From contig CANJKZ010000409.1 in the NCBI GenBank assembly GCA_947471745.1, forward strand, positions 992,001-1,056,000: DNA of 64,000 nt, in the 5' to 3' direction. The notes below the pieces were generated by a model that was not told the DNA's origin, did no database searches, and saw only the letters and a program-made list of their open reading frames with translations. Position 1 is the first letter of the stretch. Every line of letters begins with the position of its first letter. Position numbers and translations under genes: made by a program. This document shows, piece by piece, positions 1-10,482 of the stretch. The stretch comes from Closterium sp. Naga37s-1. Taxonomy: Eukaryota; Streptophyta; Zygnematophyceae; Desmidiales; Closteriaceae.

Positions 1-267
1 AAGGCATACAAATAGAAACCCTAAGAGTGTTGTACTCCTTAGAGTGCTACTCACTGCAGCCTACAACCAACAACAACATTTGACAAGGAAGATAACGACT
101 TCCCTGCAGCGGGGCAGTTGGTCACTCAGAGGTAGCACTTCTGGCCTGGCACATGGTGCCACTGCGGCGGCCGAGGGAAAGCCGGACACAAGAATTCAAA
201 TTGTGTAATAATAGCATGGCAGTACATTGAGTTATATAGGAAACATATTAGGTAAACAGTTACCAAG

Positions 268-290
268 GCGCAACTGTATAACAGTTGCGC
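268..290. repeat. Inverted repeat (hairpin), 9-bp arms
   Basis: Perfect 9-bp arms GCGCAACTG / CAGTTGCGC flank a 5-nt TATAA loop. The arm shares the GCGCAAC core with the hairpin at 437-467, so both may belong to one small inverted-repeat element. Function unknown. Confidence 0.6.
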
Positions 291-436
291 TGCGTCGATT
301 CGGTTGCCCTGTTACAGTCGTGATGGCGAAACTGTTCAGCTTCGGCAAGGGCACGGTATTCTGCCGCGCCCCGCAGGTCAGTTTCGTGCACTGTAGATGC
401 TGCCTCCTGTCGAATCTGACCCTTCAGCTGCCACGC

Positions 437-467
437 GGGGCGCAACCACTGTGCACGGTTGCGCCCC
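437..467. repeat. Inverted repeat (hairpin), 11-bp arms
   Basis: Perfect 11-bp arms GGGGCGCAACC / GGTTGCGCCCC flank a 9-nt loop. The GCGCAAC core is the same as in the hairpin at 268-290, about 170 bp away. Confidence 0.6.
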
Positions 468-505
468 TGTAGTTCGATACTTGAGTCAACATTCTCGATA
501 CTGAG

Positions 506-613
506 TGTCAGGAACGGGATGATGTCTTGACTAAGGTTGGTTGGGGTACATAAACCTAACCCTAACTGTTGTACCCCATATGATACACATCACTAAGGCT
601 ATAACATCTGACA
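506..613 (-). repeat. 3' LTR of Copia element 1
   Basis: This 108-bp copy differs from the 5' LTR by a few substitutions (for example TGTCAGG here against TGTCAAG there). It is preceded on the minus strand by a purine-rich tract and followed by CTGAG. Confidence 0.92.
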
Positions 614-815
614 CACCCCCATAGCCTAAGTGAAGGATGTCAAGCAAACCTACAACGTACGGTCACAGGACCAGTCACAAAGCAAAAAAGCTCAGGGTGG
701 ATCACAATGTCACCACACACTCTGAGCACAAGCAAAAGAGCCACAAGGCCAGTTCAAGAGTTCAAAGAGGTATATATAAAGCGTACAAACAAAGAGCAAA
801 ACAGATAACTTACGA

Positions 816-3800
816 CTACGCAAGGCGAGAACCTGTGTCAACGAGACCTAACTGCACACAACACCTCTGGTGGTCACAAGGCGGAAGGGCCTTGGTGAAG
901 ATGTCTGCAGTGTTGGCCTCGAACTCCACAAAGTCGAAGCGAGCCTGCCCACGCCTCTGCAACTCTCGCAGAAGAAAGTACCTGACGTTAATTTGCTTCA
1001 CTTTGCTCTCCAGTCGCGGCTCTCGACAGAGGAGAATCGTCGCCTCGTTATCAGTGAACAAGGTCGGCGCAGAGCTCGGCCGCTCACCAAGGTCAGTGAG
1101 CAAGAACGTCAGCTAGCGCAGCTCCTGTGCAGCCATAGCTCCAGCGTAGATCTCGGCCTCAGCAGTAGAGGTCGAGACCGAGGAGGAACGTGTGGACCTC
1201 CACGAAACAGCTCCAGAGCCCAGGGTGAAACAGTACCCCTGAGTAGACCTGTGCGTCTCGGCGTCGTCAGCGTAAGAAGAGTCACAGTGACCAGTAAGCA
1301 CGACGTCTTGTCTCCCTCCAAGAACCAGCCCCACGCCTGATGTCGTCGCTAGGTACTTCGCCACCCTCACAGCAGCTGTCCAGTGAACCGGACGGTGTCT
1401 CCCTGGCGCAACAAAGCGAGCAAGGATGCTGAGAGGGAAGGAAAGGTCCGGGCGAGAACAAGTCATCAGGTACATAGGGCAGCCCACAAGCTCAGCGCAA
1501 GGACCACTAGGCTCGAACGGCTCGTCAGGAAAGGGTCCGGTTAGTCTGTGGTCAACAGCAAGAGGTGTGCGCTGTATTGTGGAGTGCTGAAGCTCGAACC
1601 GCTGAAGGACCTGCTGCACCATGTGTGACTATGAGAGTGTAATGGTGCGAGCGGCTCTGTCCCTGGTGATCTGCAGGCCAAGGTAGTGGCGCAGCTCACC
1701 AAGGTCAGTGCACGTGTGTCTCTTCTGCAGTTCGGACTTCACGTCAGCCAAAGCAACCATGTCAGCAGTGGCGAAAGCCAGGTCGTCGACGTAGACCAGT
1801 ACAAAGAACGGTGTGGAGCCACGATGAACAAACAGCGACGGGTCAGCAGAAGACGGCTGGAAACCGAGGTCAGACAGGGTAGAACGAAGGGTGTCGTGCC
1901 ACTCACGAGGAGCCTGACGGAGACCGTAGACCGGTCGGCTCAGCCTCCACTGGGTCCCAGGAGGGAAAATGCCAGTGAAGGCAGAGGGACGCCGCAACAA
2001 GACCTCCTCGTGTAGGCTACCCTGAAGGAAGGTTGTCGAGAAGTCAAGAGAGTGTAGCTCGTAGTCTCTCTGTGCTGCTACGTGCAGTAACACCCGAAGA
2101 GTGGTCATCTTCGGGGTAGGCGCGAAGGTCTGCAAGAAGTCAACTCCCTCGCGCTGACTGAAACCTCTAGCCACATAGCGCGCCTTGAAGACCGGAGGGG
2201 ATCCCGGTGGCTGCTTCACCCTGAAGATCCACATGCCATCGACTACGTTCGCCCCAGGGGGGGGAACCTCGTCGACGTAGGTGCCTGTGGTTCTGTAGGA
2301 GGCCATCTTTGAGTCCATGGCAGCTCTCCACTGAGAGGCCCAAGGCCCTGACACTGCCTCAGCGTAAGTGCGAGGAGTATGTATGTCAAGGGCGTCGGGG
2401 TCTCCCTCAGGGGCGAGCAGCATGGCACAGAGATGAGGGGAAGCGGCTGCCAGGAACTCCAGCTCAAACTGCCTGTCCTCTAGGGCGTCACAGCCAAGGG
2501 CAGACTCACCCCCGACGGCCAGAGGACTGGTAGGAGGAGCAGCCACGAGGCAAGTGGCGTAGTCAAGGCGGCGAGTAGTGGCGAACTCAATGACGGCGAC
2601 AGTAAGGGCGGAGACAGAGGACAGAGAGGCACGAGGGTCCGTAACAAGAGAGGCGAGAACACGAGAGAGAACAGGTCGGTACGTGCGGTAGTAGTCAGTG
2701 ATTGGAGTCGAGAGGGAAGCAGTGAAGGCCGACTCAGGAGGAGAAGGAAGCGCAGACGGAGACGAACGAGGCGGACTAAAACGAAACAGGGCAGTACGAA
2801 GGTCAGTGAAGGGTACAGGGGACGACGGACGAGCACGAGGAGAGCGACGAGAAGCCCAAGAGTGAGAAAGAGGAGGGGACAACGGAGGCTGAGAATAGGG
2901 GAAAACAGCTGGGGTGTAGTCAGGAGGAGGAAACATGGGACCGTAGACAGGAGGAGAGGGGGAGGAGGGAGGAGAGGGAGAGAGGAGACCGAGGGCCCGA
3001 AGGCCAGAGACAGGAGGCGGAGGTGGCGGCTGCTGTTGCTCCTGCTGCGGCGGCTGCTGCTGCTGCTCCTGCTTCAAAGACTGCTGCTGCTACTCCTGCT
3101 GCGGCGGCTGCTGCTGCTGCTGCTGCGGCGGCTGCTGCTGCTGCTGCTGCTGCTGCTCCTGCTGCGGCTGCTCCTGCTGCGGCTGCTCCTCCAGCTGCGG
3201 CTGCTGCTCCTGCTGCAGCGGCTGTCGCTGCGGCCGCTGCTCCTGCTCCGGCTGCAACCGCTGCTCCTGCTGCTGCTCCTCCAGCCGCTGTAGCTCCAAC
3301 TGCTGCCGCTCCAACTCTCTCTCCTCTCGCTCCAACTCCAGCTGCTCCTCACGGGCACGGCGAACACGGGCCTGGTGCCGGGTCGGGTAGGGGTGGGGGG
3401 GAGGAGTAGTGTCCGGAGCGGTGGTAGCCCCAGGACCGCCCTCCAAAGAACCGGTCACACCACTCCCAGAGCCAGCACCACCAGCAGCAACACGGCCAGT
3501 CCTAGACTCTCCCGGTCCCGTAGGGGGCGCACCCGCACCCCCAGTCGTAGCACCCTCAGTGACAGCGCGACGAACACCAGCTCCCTGAATACTAGAGCCT
3601 CCTGCAGACTCGGGCTCAGCTCCAACGCCAGCACCCCCGGCACCAGAACCTCGTGGAGGCACACTCTCAGCTCCAACTCCAACTCCTCCAGGGGTAGCAC
3701 CCCCAGGGTCCTCGACATGAGCACCTGCTCCCTCAGGGTCTGCAGTAGGTTGTGAGGAGGACTGTGGGGAAGGGGACGGCACCTGAGGGGCTACCGAGGG

Positions 3801-6800
3801 GGGAGGGGTAGCGTGTGACACACCTGACGGGGCTGGACCAGGGGGGGGGGGCTGTACCGGAGGGGCAGGAGGGGGGGCGGGAGTCAGGAAGAGAGGGGGA
3901 GGAGGAACCGGGAGACCTCGACAGGGGTACCGGGTGTAGTAGGGGACTGACTCGACAAAACGAATGTCGCGGGAGTCAAAGAACCGGTGAAGGGGAGGGT
4001 GGTAAAAGGTGAAGTCAGAGGAGTCCACGGGGAAACCAAGGAAGACACAGGGAAGGGCGCGAGGGGAGAGCTTATCCGCGGAGGTGTCGCGAACAAGCGC
4101 CAAGCAGCCCCATACACGAAAACGCGACGCAGCACCAGGGGACCCGGTCCAAAGACTGGTCGGTGAAGCATCTGGCCGAGAGACACGTGGCCAGAGGTTC
4201 AGCTGGTGAGCGGCGTACCGAACCGCGTAGGGCCACAGAAAATGGGGCGCACTTGCGTGGATCATGGAGGTGCGTGCAATCTCCATGACCAAGCCTATGC
4301 GGCGCTCAGCAACCCCATTCTGCTGTGGGGACTCTGGAAGCGTCCAGGACTGACGGATGCCCTGCTCGCGACAGAATCCAGCGATAATGCCGGAGCAAAA
4401 CTCACCCCCACGGTCGGAGTGAAGACAGCTGACACGACGACAACGAGTGTCCGCAGTGGTAAGTAACCACCGGATCAGCGTAGAAGTCACCTCAGACTTC
4501 TTCGCCAGGGGGAACACTGTGGTGTAGCGAGAGTAGTCGTCAACGACCACCAGAAAGAAACTCTCTCGCTCAGGGCCAGGGCGAGGTCCAAGTGGAGAGT
4601 CTCGAAGGGCTCGATGGCCGGACGAAGGGAGGAGGAGTGAGGGGTGGCGCGCAGCCGACCCTCGACGCAGGGACCGCAAGGTGGTGCAAGCGAAGGCGGC
4701 AGCGACGGCAAGACTCGCGGGAGGCCTAAGACAAGACGCTGACTAGACATAGCGCGCAGGCGAGGAATGGACGGGTGCCCCATCCGGTGGTGCCACTGAA
4801 CGGTGGGGTGGGCAAGTGACCGACAGGAGCAAGACGCAGCAACTGGACCAGACACGGGAACCTGACCAGACACAGCTACCTGGTGAGAAGCGGCAACCTG
4901 GTGAGACGGGGGGACCTGACGGGGGGCAGTGACAGTGGTCGGGGGCAGTAGCTGCTGCTGCTGCCGAGGGCCAGTGTGAAGTGTGTAGAGACCAGAGCCC
5001 GGCTCAGCGGTAAAGGTGGCCAGAGGCGCGTACGTGTCCCCGTCGACACAAACCGCAGTCTCGCAAGAAGGCTCAATCCACACACCCACGTGACTACTCA
5101 CGAGCGGCCTCACACCCACCAACTTCCTAGAGAACAAGGGGACGTGGAAGCCCGTCAGGATACCTGAGGGAACTGCTGGGCACGGAAGCGTAGTAGTGTA
5201 GCGAGCAGTGACTGGTCCCGAAGTGGGATCAGCCAGTGCTACAGAGACCGGCGCAGGAAGCGGAGTAAGCGTCGTGTGGTCGCGGAAGAAACAGTGCGAA
5301 GCTCCGGAGTCCAGAGTGAACGACAGCAAAGTGTCCTCCAGAGCAGCTCCTGGACTAGTGTCTGCACAAGTACCTACGTTAGCAACAGGCACCTCAGCAA
5401 CACTAGCACCTAAGCTAACAACAATCGAGTAAACAGAGTCAGAAGCACTAGAATCAACAACAGCATACATAGCATGAGGAGTTCCTAAGAGATCAAGCAA
5501 CTGAGAAGCCGACATACCCCACAGAGCGGGGCTGTATGTCTGAACAAGGGGAAGCCATTCATGGGCAGGGCCGTCAACGCCGTAGGCCGCACGAAGTGTG
5601 TCAGTGAGCTGAGCAAAGCACTGACCCGGTGGGTGGGTGCGGCCACAGGGGAGGCCTCGGCAAGCACCTGTCTGAACAAGATAGGTGCAGGGAGGGTGGA
5701 CGGCACCACGCGACAGCTGACGCGGTCCTGACCCCTGCCACGGAGCCTGTTGCTGCCTCTGCTGCTGCTGTGGCTGCTACGAGAGGAGGGGCTGCTGCTG
5801 CTGCTGCTGCCGCTGAGTCAGGTACCAAGCCGCCACTCCAGCACCTGCAGCTGGCGGACCAGCAGGTGTCTGACGAACCCGAGCGTCACCTCCACCAGCT
5901 GGAGTAGAGGAGCCACTAGCCGCTGCACGAGGCGCTCCTCCAGCCTCTGTACTCCCGCAACCGCCGCTCGCCACGCCACCTCCGCCGCCTCCGCCGCCTC
6001 CGCCCGCACCCTGACCGCCCCTCCTGCCACTCCTACCCCTAGACCGCGAAGAAGTCGTAACAGCAGCTGCGGTCACGTCAGTAGCGGCAGTGGCGAGGGA
6101 GGCAGTAAAGGTGGGAAGCTGAGGGACAGTGCACCCGTGAAACAGTGGAGGGGGCACAGCACCAGAGGCGGAGGCTACCGAGCGGAGGTTGCTTTCGACG
6201 TCCTTGAGGGCAGACTCAAGGACGTCGATAGTGAGCTCGCTAGGGTGCTTCAGAAGAAGCGCGTCACGAACCGAGGCAAGGCGGTCAGGGAGACCCTAAA
6301 CCCTAGTGGCGATGAAATAGATAGTAATCGCCATAGGGGGAGGGAGCAATGCAAGCTGCGCGTCAGTGCAGGCAGCGTGGTAGCTAGAATCAAGCGAGCG
6401 CAGGTGAGCGATCAAGTCAGCAGAGCGCTCAAACGAGGCGAGGTCAGGAAACAGGAACGGGAGGAAATGTCGACCAAGAGAGACAGTGGTGGGAGTAGTG
6501 TAGCGAGCCTTGATCGCAGTCAGGAACTCACTAGCAGTGGGAACCTGAGTGAAGTGGGCCTCCTCAGACTCAGGGAGGAGGCTACTAAGGGCGATGCAGG
6601 CCGCAGCGTCACGCGACTTCCACGCTGTCAAGTCAGCACGCTGGCGTGCAAAACGGTCTCTGTCTGCAGTGCTAGCGTCAGCGCCTAAGGGTGCAGGAGC
6701 GGGGGGCGCAGGAAGGTCACCGGAAGCGTGCGCCCACAGAGACTCGTCTGCCTGATCCTGACTCTCTAGGAGGCGGCGCACACGCAGGAGCCAGACCGAG

Positions 6801-6853
6801 AACTCGAGTGGCCTACCCTCGGCGTCAAAGCGCAGGACCCTAGGGGTCGCCAT
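816..6853 (-). pseudogene. Copia 1 Gag-Pol polyprotein, broken by TAG stops and one frameshift
   Basis: The frame starts at 6853 with a Gag segment (MATPRVLRF...). It continues through a Cys-rich, CCCH-like finger near 5,650 and a protease with a DSGAS active site near 5,311. A pre-integrase HHCC motif near 4,780 and the integrase D-D-E core (DDYSR, HSDRGGE, NGVAE) follow. Then come a very long Pro/Gln-rich linker, reverse transcriptase with YVDD (near 1,785) and RNase H. In-frame stops lie at 6296-6298, 5777-5779, 3090-3092, 1629-1631 and 1113-1115; all five are TAG. One frameshift lies near 4,590, early in the integrase. The Gln-rich tract (about 3,020-3,330) is made of CAG/CTG codon runs. 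As it stands the element cannot make a full polyprotein without recoding. Confidence 0.9.
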
Positions 6854-6954
6854 AGCGGAAGCGAAGAGGTGGGAACTGCTGCTGCCGAAACCCTAAAACG
6901 CCTAAAGGGCCTAAGTAGGGCGTGACAGGCAGTGGGTGAGGCTCAAGGCACTGC

Positions 6955-7400
6955 AGGACGGTAGGGTAGGGCGCGACGTGGCGCTGCGCGGCAGGCAGGA
7001 CGGGACGCGCGCGGCTCGGCGCCGCGCGGCAGGCAGAACGGGACGCGCGCGGCTCGGCGCTGCGCGGCAGGCAGAACGGGACGGGCGCGGCGTGGCGCTG
7101 CGGGACGGGCAGGCACGGCGCACGCGACGGGACAGACGGGACGGGCGCGACGAGCTAGACGGGACGGGACAGACGCGACGCGACGGACGGGACAGACGCG
7201 ACGCGACGGGATGACGGGACGGGACGACGGGACGGGACGAGCGCGACGCGACGGGACGGGACGGGACGACGGGACGCGACGCGACGGGACGGGTGCTACG
7301 GGCGCTTCGGGCGCTACGGGCGTTACGGGCGTTTCGGGCGCTACGGGCGCTACGGGCGCTACGGGCGCTAGCTACGGGCGTCGGGCGTGCTAGGCTAGGC
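6955..7400. repeat. GC-rich tandem repeats in the Copia 1 5' leader
   Basis: Between the 5' LTR and the gag start the leader consists of short direct repeats. They are first about 60-bp units built on GGCGCTGCGCGGCAGGCAG, then runs of GGGACG/CGCGACG, then GGGCGCTACG units. Untranslated leader expansion is the simplest reading. Confidence 0.7.
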
Positions 7401-7559
7401 GCAACGAGAGCTAGGGAACGAGGCGAACCGGCGTGACAGGCGCTAGGGGACGATACGGGCGCAACGGGCGCTAGGGTACGAGACGAACCGGCGTGACAGG
7501 CGTTAGGAGACGGTACGGGAGGAACGGGATCCCACAGGATCCTAACCTATCTGATACCA

Positions 7560-7667
7560 TGTCAAGAACGGAATGATGTCTTGACTAAGGTTGGTTGGGG
7601 TACATAAACCTAACCCTAACTGTTGTACCCCATATGACACACATCACTAAGGCTATAACATCTAACA
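7560..7667 (-). repeat. 5' LTR of Copia element 1
   Basis: This 108-bp copy of the sequence at 506-613 starts with TGTTAG and ends in GACA when read on the minus strand. It is followed at once by the tRNA-Met primer-binding site and, on the other side, by target duplication CTGAG. Confidence 0.92.
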
Positions 7668-7936
7668 CTGAGGTACTCGCTGCTCCACTTCGAATAGTGC
7701 AGTACATATAGAACTTCCGTAAAACCAAATCGTAACATACAAGAACATTAATCGTTATACATTTCCACGAATCCTAATGCGTCTCATTGTACTTCCAGTA
7801 ATATGCGGTACTATCTGTGATTTAAAACCTGAACCCTGAATTACAAAAACGAGTCAACGCTTGGTTTGGGAAGGGGACAATGTGAGGTTCGGGTGGGTTG
7901 GGGACACTTTTAGCTGGCGAAACCAATTTGCGAAAG

Positions 7937-8750
7937 GGGATGGGGAGATGAGGGATGGGGAGATGAGGGATGGGGAGATGAGGGATGGGGAGATGAGAGA
8001 TGGGAAGGTGAGGGATGGGGAGATGAGGGATGGGGAGATGAGGGATGGGGAGATGAGGGATGGGGAGATGAGGGATGGGGAGGCGAGGGATGGGAAGGAG
8101 AGGGATGGGGAGATGAGGGATGGGAAGGTGAGGGATGGGGAGATGAGGGATGGGGAGATGAGGGATGGGAAGGTGAGGGATGGGGAGATGAGGGATGGGA
8201 AGGTGAGGGATGGGGAGATGAGGGATGGGGAGATGACGGATGGGAAGGTGAGGGATGGGGAGATGAGGGATGGGAAGGTGAGGGATGGGGAGATGAGGGA
8301 TGGGAAGGTGAGGGATGGGGAGATGAGGGATGGAAAGGTGAGATGGGGAGATGAGGGATGGGGAGATGAGGGATGGGGAGATGAGGGATGGGAAGGTGAG
8401 GGATGGGGAGATGAGGGATGGGAAGGTGAGGGATGGGAAGGTGAGGGATAGGAAGGTGAGGGATAGGAAGGTGAGGGATGGGGAGATGAGGGATGGAGAG
8501 ATGAGGGATGGGGAGATGAGGGATGGGAAGGTGAGGGATGGGGAGATGAGGGATGGGAAGGTGAGGGATGGGAAGGTGAGGGATAGGAAGGTGAGGGATA
8601 GGAAGGTGAGGGATGGGGAGATGAGGGATGGAGAGATGAGGGATGGGGAGATGAGGGATGGGAAGGTGAGGGATGGGGAGATGAGGGATGGGAAGGTGAG
8701 GGATGGGAAGGTGAGATGGGGAGACGAGGGATGGGGAGGTGAGGGATGGA
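7937..8750. repeat. 15-bp minisatellite, about 54 copies
   Basis: The unit is GAGATGAGGGATGGG, with common variants AAGGTGAGGGATGGG and ATAGG. Higher-order repetition is visible: the block at 8,351-8,500 recurs at about 8,475-8,640. Because the unit length is a multiple of three, several frames stay open for hundreds of codons. Confidence 0.95.
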
Positions 8751-8779
8751 GAGACGGGAAAGAGGGGACGGCATAAGAG

Positions 8780-9130
8780 GGCGACGGGATGGGGATGCGT
8801 GGGCGACGGGATGGGGATGCGTGGGCGACGGGATGGGGATGCGTGGGCGACGGGATGGGGATGCGTGGGCGACGGGATGGGGATGCGTGGGCGACGGGAT
8901 GGGGACGCGTGGGCGACGGGATGGGGATGCGTGGGCGACGGATGGGGATGCGTGGGCGACGGGATGGGGATGCGTGGGCGACGGGATGGGAAATCGTGGG
9001 CGACAGGATGGGGACGCGTGGGCGACGGGATGGGGATGTGTGGGCGACGGGATGGGGATGCGTGGGCGACGGGATGGGAAATCGTGGGCGACGGGAGGAG
9101 GATGCGTGGGCGAGCGTGGGCGACGGGAGG
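8780..9130. repeat. 22-bp minisatellite with GGGCGACGGGA core, about 15 copies
   Basis: The unit is GTGGGCGACGGGATGGGGATGC. The array decays rightwards into looser GGCGACGGGAGGG repeats up to about 9,830. The same period and core recur at 36.1-36.6 kb (opposite strand) and 38.9-40.0 kb. Confidence 0.93.
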
Positions 9131-9936
9131 GGAGTGAGGGTGTGGGACGGGAGGGGAGTGCGCGTGTGCGACGGGGGAGAGCTGCCACTGCCGCTCCCCA
9201 CAGGGAGAGGAGAGGGAGTAGAGTAAGGAATGAGAGGAGGGGGAAGAGGGAGAGGAGGACCGGATACAAGGCTGCCGGTAGTTCAAGAGTGGTGAAGGAA
9301 AATCTGGACGGTAGGCCGATTGGCGGTGCGCTGACGTGCGGAGTGCAGACGGAGGTAGCGAAAGGGAGGAAAGCGATGGGCGTAAGGCGGAAGAGGCGGA
9401 CGCTGCGGAGAAAGTGAGCGTGCGCGACGATGGCGCGGCTGCTGATTGAACGGATCGTTACGGAGCAGAATTCGACGTTACGAGGTTGCGACGGCCGCGG
9501 AGGCGGCGAGCCGCGCCGCCGTGATAGCCGCGGCCATTCTGCCGACGCGACACCAATGTCGCGACGGTATTGCGACTATCTAACGCGACGGGAGGGAGTC
9601 CGCGTGGGCGGCGGAAGGGGAGCGAGCGAACGCGACGGGAGGGAGTGAGCATGGGCGACAGAGGGGAATGAGCGAAGACGACGCGAGGGAGTGAGCGTGG
9701 ACAATGGAGGGGAAAGAGCGAGGGCGACGGGAGGGGAGTGAGCGTGGGCCACGGAGGGGAATATGTTTATCGACGACGGGAGGGATGAGCGTAGGCTACG
9801 GAGAGGAGAAACCCTAATGCGACGGGACGGGCTCGAGTGCGTCACAACGGGCAAAGATCACGATTGGAGAGAGAAATCCAGATCTACGCGGTACTGCAGG
9901 CTAATAGTAGGCTAGGAACTCTCCGATTTCTCTCGA

Positions 9937-10116
9937 CCTGAATTACATCTTTTGGAATAGGTGTGCACACTTACGGCGAGACTCGTTACCACAGACCCAA
10001 GCGATCCTTCCCTGTATTGCCTGCGACTTTCTCACGTTTACCAGTTGGGCACCTGGTAACCACCCTGGTTCGGGAGGGAAAGTGTTAACACCTCCAAACA
10101 CTTTTTGTAATTCAGG
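9937..10116. mobile_element. MITE-like element with CCTGAATTAC terminal inverted repeats
   Basis: CCTGAATTAC at 9937-9946 is matched by its reverse complement GTAATTCAGG at 10107-10116. The same terminal motif occurs at 7,831, 35,706, 35,912, 40,560 and 53,912. No coding capacity lies inside. I could not fix a target duplication, so the exact ends are uncertain. Confidence 0.5.
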
Positions 10117-10124
10117 CTTCGGGT

Positions 10125-10272
10125 TTTAAAACCGGAGGGCCAAGAAGGCCTAAATTGGTTCAACCTTCCTAACTTCGGTTGAGTTTGGCCCTGACACCGA
10201 AAATCTTGGCCAATTACATTGCTCGCCCCAACCAACCTTCCTAAGGTTGAACTTCTTGGCCCACGGGTTTTA
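10125..10272. repeat. Long imperfect inverted repeat (MITE-like hairpin)
   Basis: The left arm reads GGTTTTAAAACC, GGGCCAAGAA, then GGTTCAACCTT. The right arm carries AAGGTTGAAC, TTCTTGGCCC, then GGGTTTTAAC in reverse order. Together they form an interrupted hairpin of about 145 bp directly next to the element at 9,937-10,116. Confidence 0.55.
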
Positions 10273-10482
10273 ACTGTAAATTGATGGATGAGATATGGAG
10301 ATTAGAGATTAGAGATTGTACCATATCGTCTAGCGAGTGTGCTTCTAGCATGTGAGTTTCCACAACCCAGAGCACTAGTATTTTCAGTTGAGTGGATATT
10401 TTGTCACACATCTAAAACGTTATGGTCACTTAGTCTCTGCGCCAGCAGTAGCTAGCCACCTCGCTTACCATCACCCGCCTAG

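Larger units (their letters stand above)
1..505. other. Non-coding flank left of the first retrotransposon
   Basis: I see no convincing gene here. The short open frames at about 227-475 lie over two GC-rich hairpins and show no recognisable domain. The stretch ends in CTGAG, the left target-site duplication of the Copia element. Confidence 0.5.
506..7667 (-). mobile_element. Ty1/Copia LTR retrotransposon 1, complete ends, decayed coding region
   Basis: Two 108-bp direct repeats (506-613, 7560-7667) bound the element and are themselves flanked by the 5-bp target duplication CTGAG (501-505, 7668-7672). The LTRs begin TGTTAG or TGTCAG and end GACA on the minus strand. A primer-binding site complementary to initiator tRNA-Met (minus-strand TGGTATCAGA) abuts the 5' LTR at 7559, and a G-rich polypurine tract (ATGGGGGTG on the minus strand) abuts the 3' LTR at 613. 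Order on the minus strand is gag, protease, integrase, reverse transcriptase, RNase H, which is the Copia order. LTRs of about 100 bp are very short for Copia. The two LTRs differ at only a few positions, so the insertion is fairly recent although the polyprotein carries several stops. Confidence 0.93.
7673..10482. other. Repeat-rich intergenic region, no gene recognised
   Basis: This stretch is made of a MITE-end-like motif at 7816-7845, two large minisatellites (7,937-8,750 and 8,780-9,130), degenerate relatives of the second array to about 9,830, and two inverted-repeat elements (9,937-10,272). The long open frames on both strands are by-products of the 15-bp and 22-bp periodicity. Confidence 0.7.

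Noticed and set aside
8780..9130. Possible CRISPR array
   Set aside because: Units abut with no unique spacers, there is no cas gene, and the genome is eukaryotic.
7822..9286. Open frames of over 450 codons on both strands, Ser/Pro/His-rich or GEMRD-rich
   Set aside because: They are produced by the 15-bp and 22-bp minisatellites; three frames are open at once with no domain and no coding signature.
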